Source: Chinchilla lanigera (Eukaryota > Chordata > Mammalia > Rodentia > Chinchillidae). From it: a stretch of 64,000 nucleotides of DNA. The stretch is from NCBI RefSeq assembly GCF_000276665.1, contig NW_004955433.1, positions 21,258,900 through 21,322,899 on the forward strand, read 5' to 3'. Numbering within the stretch: position 1 is the stretch's first letter; each line of letters opens with the position of its first letter. Positions 59,401-64,000 of the stretch are shown here, piece after piece. The position numbers were made by a program, and so were the translations under genes. Under the pieces are notes generated by a model. That model was not told where the DNA came from. It saw only the letters and a program-made list of their open reading frames with translations, and did no database searches.

Positions 59401-60912
59401 CGCAGTTCATGGTCTTTGGGAATGGGCACATGCACATAGGCAGTCCTTTTCTTTCTTTCTTTTTTAAATCCTCTTCCTCTTCGCACCATTGTCCCTTCCT
59501 CCTCCTCCAGTTCCCCTGGCCCAGTTCTCATTCTTGTTGGTACTGCTTGTCTTCGCTCCTGTTACGGCATATAGTGTTTACATTAATTGGGGTTACTGGG
59601 TTCCTGCACATGCCATGTCTTCAATCTTCTGATTTCCCTTCCATCCTCCTCACCTCTAACCCTTGTCCCACTGGACCGCTTCCCTATTGCAAGAAGTCCA
59701 TTCCCTTATACCGCTCTATCCATCCTATTTCATTTTCTTTGTACTTTGGCTCACTCAAACGAGAGATACCATACATGAGCTGTGTATCTGGTTTATTTCA
59801 CTCAACACTGCAATTTTTAAGTGCATCTATTTTCTTACAAAAGTTTTAGATTTGTCATTCTTTATAGACAAATAGTGCTCCATTATATATAGATCCACAA
59901 TTTCTTTTCCAGGCATTTGTTGACGGGTATACAAGATGCTTCCGGGATTTAGCTATTGTCAATTGGGCTGCTATAATCGTTAGTATGCATATATTGCTGT
60001 GATATGGTGACTTAAGCTGTCAGAGAAGATATCTAGCAGGGGGACAGCTGGGTCATATGGTATTTCTAATCCAGTAGTTTGAGAAATCTCCATACTGATT
60101 TCCATAATGTTATACTAGTCTGCATTCCCCCCCCACAACAAGATAGAGTTTCTTTTAAACCACAGTTATGCCAGCATTTGTTATTTTTCCATGTCTTAAT
60201 GATTGCCATTCTTTCCAGAGTAAGATGGAATTGTAACGTTGTATTAATTTGAATTTCCCTAATATCCAGAGTTGTTGAACATTTTTTCATATATTTGGTG
60301 ACTATTTGCATTTCTTCCTCTGTGAAGTGTCTGTTCTTTTCTCTTTCCCATTTCTTGACTGTGTCTTTAATTTTAGGAGGTTTAGTTGTTTTGAGTTCTT
60401 TGTATATTCTAGATATTAGTCCTCTAAGGAGTAGCTGGCAAAAATTTTTCCTACTCTGTAGGTTATCTCTTCACTCCACTGACTCATACTTTTTGCTGTT
60501 CGAAGATTTTTGGTCTAATATAATCCCATTTGTTGATTCCTGCTACCATTTCTTGTGCAATTGAGGTTCTGTTTAGAAAATCCTTTCTTAACATCTAAGT
60601 CTTCAAGGGCATTACCTATTTTGTCTTCTAGTAAGTTTAATGTTTCTATTTTAATGTTCTGATCTTTGATCCATTATTATTTTAATTTAGTATCTGCCAA
60701 GAGATACGGGTCTAGTTTCAAATTTCTGCAGATAACCAGTTTTCCCACATCATTTAGGCTGTCTTTCTTCCAACATATGCTGTTGGCCCTCTTTTCAAAA
60801 GTCAAATACTTGAACTGTCTGGGAAGGCTTTTGTGCCCTTAATTCTGTGCCACTGATCTACAAATCTGTTTTTCTTCAAATACCATGCAGTTTTTATCAA
60901 GATCATTTTCAA
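59401..60912 (-). mobile_element. 5'-truncated L1, antisense
   Basis: Antisense landmarks in order: TTTATTTCACTCAACACTGC, GTGCTCCATTATATATAG, GGGACAGCTGGGTCATATGG, ATATCCAGAGTTGTTGAACA, AGTTCTTTGTATATTCTAG, CATTTGTTGATTCCTGCTAC, CAAATACCATGCAGTTTTTA. About 1.5 kb of 3' sequence is present, and similarity stops abruptly near 60912. The 146-codon plus frame at 59409 is antisense L1 and not a gene. Confidence 0.85.
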
Positions 60913-61310
60913 ACGAGAAAGGGATGAAGACAGGAAGTGATGAAAAATGAATTGAGATGTGTTACGTGCATGTAATAGCTTCTCACAAGGAATGTGAACA
61001 CTGCATAATGCAAGCAGTACTAATAAAAATACACCGTCATACTGAAATTAAGAATGACTTAAAGTGTGCCAGAGAAAAGTTTCATAAGTGTATTCTATCT
61101 CAACTTCCTTGAGTCACAATTTGGTGCTCTTCTTACACTTTATAAGCCCTTGCAGTGGGCACCTATGATTTCATCTATAAACCCTCCTACTTTCCTGAAA
61201 GCAGCCAGTTTTCTTCGCTACACTGGTATCAAATAATCCCAATTCCTGACTCAAATATCAGCAAATTATCAAAGTAAGACTGATCAGATGATTTCTTCAT
61301 ATTCTGATCC
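60913..61310. other. unique sequence, no gene seen
   Basis: Nothing recognised. Confidence 0.4.
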
Positions 61311-61311
61311 A

Positions 61312-61650
61312 AAGGTATGTGTTCCTCAAAAAGTCTATATACTTAAATTTTAAGTTCAAAGTGGTACCCCAAAGTATCAAGTCGTTTGGAGTTGATTAGG
61401 TCGTTTCGACAAGACCCTCTTATTGTTGTCAGTGTCATTATAAAGAGATCTAAGACTTGCATCCCTTTCCCCCCTGTGAAGAAAGAGTGAATAGCCAGAC
61501 ACCTATGGGAAAACTGTGCTCACCAGACCCTCAGTCAGCTGAAGCCTTGATCTTGGATTTCACAGCCCTCAGAATTGTATGAAATAAATGTCAGCTTTGC
61601 TACCTTGTTTTTGGAATTCTCCCTAGACACCTCAGACAGACTAACCATCT
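61312..61650 (+). mobile_element. MLT1/MST-like MaLR LTR
   Basis: GTATGTGTTCCTCAAAAAGT, GAGTTGATTAGGTCGTTTCG, CATTATAAAGAGATCTAAGA, CCAGACCCTCAGTCAGCTG, GAAGCCTTGATCTTGGATTT, CAGAATTGTATGAAATAAAT follow the MLT1/MST consensus order, with AATAAA near the 3' end. It ends near GACAGACTAACCA. Confidence 0.75.
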
Positions 61651-62575
61651 GGACAAATACTTTGATCTGAGGATTTGTAGTTGCAATAGCTCTGATAGAT
61701 CATGCAGAGAATGAAGCAATGTTATTATGTAGAGTCTCACCTAATATGTTTGTCTTAGGGTGCAGGTTTTCTGCAAATCAAGCTATGATCTTGTCATTGG
61801 GTTTTGGGAGACACTTTAGGATCTTTACAGAATGTCCTTTAGTTATTTAAGAAGCATTCTACATTTGGCTTTTGGGAATTCAAATCTGACATGGTGGTGA
61901 ATATTCAAAAGCACCAATGTGTATAATTTCTTATTTTTCCTAATTACAATTTAATCACAGGAGCCTAAATGAATCCCTCTCCTAATATAGTTGAGTTTAT
62001 TTTATTTTAACCCCAATGAATACTAATTAGCATATATTGGCACACAATGTATACTCATCCAGCATTTAAAAAATATTGTCTGAACGAATGAGAAAAGTAA
62101 AAGTTTAATGTGCTGACACTGAGCTGAGTTTTAAAGAAGAGACTAGGTATACTCTTAAGAAATATGGAAGTAAGACTATTTCAAGTGAAAGGTATGTTGT
62201 CAATGAACATAAGGAAACAGAAAGTCATAAACCATGGTGGGAAAAAGGCAGCTTGGATGGAGGGTGAGATTCAGATGAGAACACGCAGGGTATAAGAACA
62301 GGTAAGTTTGTGGGTTAGATTGAAAAGAAAAATGGAGAACAAGTGGTGTCTTACAGTGTGGGACTAGTGCATCACAGTTATATTTTAGGACTGCTATCTA
62401 AAACATTAGAGAACAGAGAGTAAAGACTCAAATACTGGTCAAGTTATTCTTTCATTAGCTCAAGTTCAAAATGGATCATGCATTGAGAACAGGAAGTTAG
62501 ATGAATGAATCTCTAGAAGAAGCCATCTGAAAGTGGAAAGCGATGCTTAAGGAATATTTGCAGGGCTTTCCAGAA
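61651..62575. other. unique sequence, no gene seen
   Basis: No repeat or exon recognised. Confidence 0.4.
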
Positions 62576-62579
62576 TCTT

Positions 62580-63688
62580 TGTCTGTTTATCTTTATGAAT
62601 GAATCCTTGCATAACTGAAACTTTGTATATTTTGAGCTACATATCTCTGTCTCCCATAAGGTACAATCCTGGAAATCACTATTCTGTTGAGCGCTTGTTT
62701 TGAGTCCATCCCATGTTTTATGTAGATTGATTATGCAGTATTAGCCTTTGTATGCGTATTGTATTTCACTTGCCATAAGGTCCTGCAACTTCACGTATGC
62801 TGTCACTAATGATGGCATCTCTTTCTTATGTAATGCTGAAAGGCATTTCGCTTTATATTACATGCATCACACCTCTTTTACTCACTCATCTATGGACACT
62901 AATGTTCATTCAACATCTTTACTATTTTGAATAATGACACCATGAATGTGGAAATTCGCATAATTTTTAAAGGTATTGGTTTCATTTGCTGTGGGCATCA
63001 ACCAAGAACTGGAATTGTTGGAGCTCACGGTATGTACAATTTTAGACTTTTGAGAAATCTCCATAGGGTTCTTCCTAGTGACTGTACCATCCCCACCAAC
63101 ATTCTGGAAATGTTTCCTTTCCTCAGCTTGTTTGTGGACATTGGTTACTTTGGGTATCTCTAACAACAGCCATTCTAATAGGTGTGAGCTGATATCACAT
63201 TGTGATTTTCTGTTGCATTTTCCTGATGATTAGTGACGTTGAACATCATTTCATATAATTGATGGCCATTCGTAGGTATTCTTTTGAAGAAATTCTTATT
63301 TAGGATCTTTTCCTATTAATCAGATTACTTGCTTTTTGTTTGTCTTTGCTATTGAATTATTTCTATTCCTTACATATTTTAGACATTAGACTCTCATCAG
63401 ATGTATGATTTTCAAATATTTTCTCTCATCCCACATGATTTCTCCTCACTCTATTGATGGTTTCTTTTGCTATGTGAAAACTTTTTACTTAGATATAATC
63501 TCATTTTTTTCTTATGTTATTGCCTATGATTTTGAAACCATATTCAAAACCTCTTTTTCCTCATTGGTGTCTGTAGGCTTTTCCCCTATGTTTATGCTTA
63601 TTAGTTTTATAGCTGCAAGTCTTATGTTTAAAGCTTTAATCCATTTTGAATTAATTTGTGTACTTGGGGTGAAATTATTCTAGATGTG
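62580..63688 (-). mobile_element. old L1 3' end (3' UTR and ORF2), antisense
   Basis: Antisense landmarks: GTCTCCCATAAGGTACAATC (3' UTR), TATTTCACTTGCCATAAGG, CTTTTACTCACTCATCTATG, CTGTACCATCCCCACCAACA, AATAGGTGTGAGCTGATATC, CTCATCAGATGTATGATTTT, AATTAATTTGTGTACTTGG. Frames on both strands (up to 92 codons) are by-products of this L1. The LTR at 63691 follows directly. Confidence 0.85.
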
Positions 63689-63690
63689 CA

Positions 63691-64000
63691 TGGTGGTTTA
63701 ATTAATGGACAATTTGTAACACCCAGCTGAACTGAACCAGCATAGTGCTGGGTAGGGAAGTTCCATCTGAGGATTGTTGCCAACAGCGTAAACAGAGAAC
63801 TGGAAGGGAAGATGGTGTGCTGTTGATTCTCCTAGAGAAGCTTATTATGCTGGCTTTCCTGATATGAAATCAGTTGTTCTCATCATTGGAGGAGCTTGGT
63901 TCTCACTGTCATTGTAGATGGCTGTGGTTCTTTTGGGGGGAGCTTTGGTCTTTACCTTGAGTTTCACTTCCTGGATCCAGTGCAGATTCTTCAGCCTGAT
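63691..64000 (+). mobile_element. ERV LTR, second copy, cut by the window end
   Basis: It starts TGGTGGTTTAATTAATGGAC and aligns with the LTR at 28251: GGATTGTTGCCAACAG, GAACTGGAAGGGAAG, CATCATTGGAGGAGCTTGG, CACTTCCTGGATCCAGTGCA. It has one copy of the segment duplicated at 28521-28799. Its 3' end and target duplication lie outside the window. Confidence 0.75.

Noticed and set aside
59409..59849. 146-codon plus-strand frame
   Set aside because: It is the antisense of an L1 3' UTR and ORF2 end.
58880..60912. twin-priming inversion within a single L1 insertion
   Set aside because: In twin priming the inverted part lies upstream of the poly(A) part; here the two 3' ends face each other, so two insertions are more likely.

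Overview
This window is non-coding mammalian nuclear DNA, AT-rich and dense in interspersed repeats. I see no protein-coding exon, no functional tRNA or rRNA gene and no CRISPR array. The longest open frames are short and fall in retroelements, assembly gaps or low-complexity DNA. The source is a rodent. It carries many tRNA-Ala-derived ID SINEs, B1 (7SL-derived) SINEs, B1-ID dimers of the B4 type, MaLR LTRs and several L1 ages. The ID copies end in a GGTACCAG-type 3' end unlike the mouse, rat or squirrel forms I know. A beaver-like (Castorimorpha) genome is my best guess, with low confidence. The window could be intergenic or a large intron.

Layout. 1-6.3 kb: unique AT-rich DNA, one MaLR LTR, and a 383-bp block present twice (4041-4423 and 5665-6312); only the second copy holds an ID and a B1. 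6.4-9.1 kb: an ID, an old L1 piece and a nearly complete LTR-internal-LTR MaLR element on the minus strand. 9.9-15.4 kb: degraded antisense L1, two copies of an unnamed poly(A)-tailed repeat, an assembly gap in a pyrimidine repeat, an ID and an L1 3' end. 15.5-21.4 kb: MaLR LTRs on both strands, an ID with perfect target duplications inside an older repeat, a B4-like SINE and an L1 3' end. 21.4-28.2 kb: mostly unique. 28251-29166: a solo LTR with a 5-bp target duplication and an internal duplication; a second copy begins at 63691. 30-38 kb: a B1 cut by a 100-bp gap, an ID, and probable LTR remnants.

The most unusual object is at 38780-39930. It is a 1.15-kb retroposon-like unit with a CpG-rich 85-bp tandem repeat at its 5' end, a unique middle, an AT-rich tail with diverged internal repeats, a poly(A) end and 8-bp flanking duplications. 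Its tail module occurs three more times in the window, always on the plus strand. I could not assign it to a known family.

40-64 kb: SINEs, microsatellites, stacked L1 fragments (50.6-54.3 kb), a tail-to-tail L1 pair (58.9-60.9 kb), an MLT1-like LTR, an old L1 3' end (62.6-63.7 kb) and the start of the second LTR copy.

Nine of ten recognisable L1 segments and most MaLR segments lie on the minus strand. That would fit a host transcript running on the plus strand, but no exon was found to confirm it. Family names come from remembered consensus sequences, not from a search; boundaries without a stated target-site duplication are approximate.
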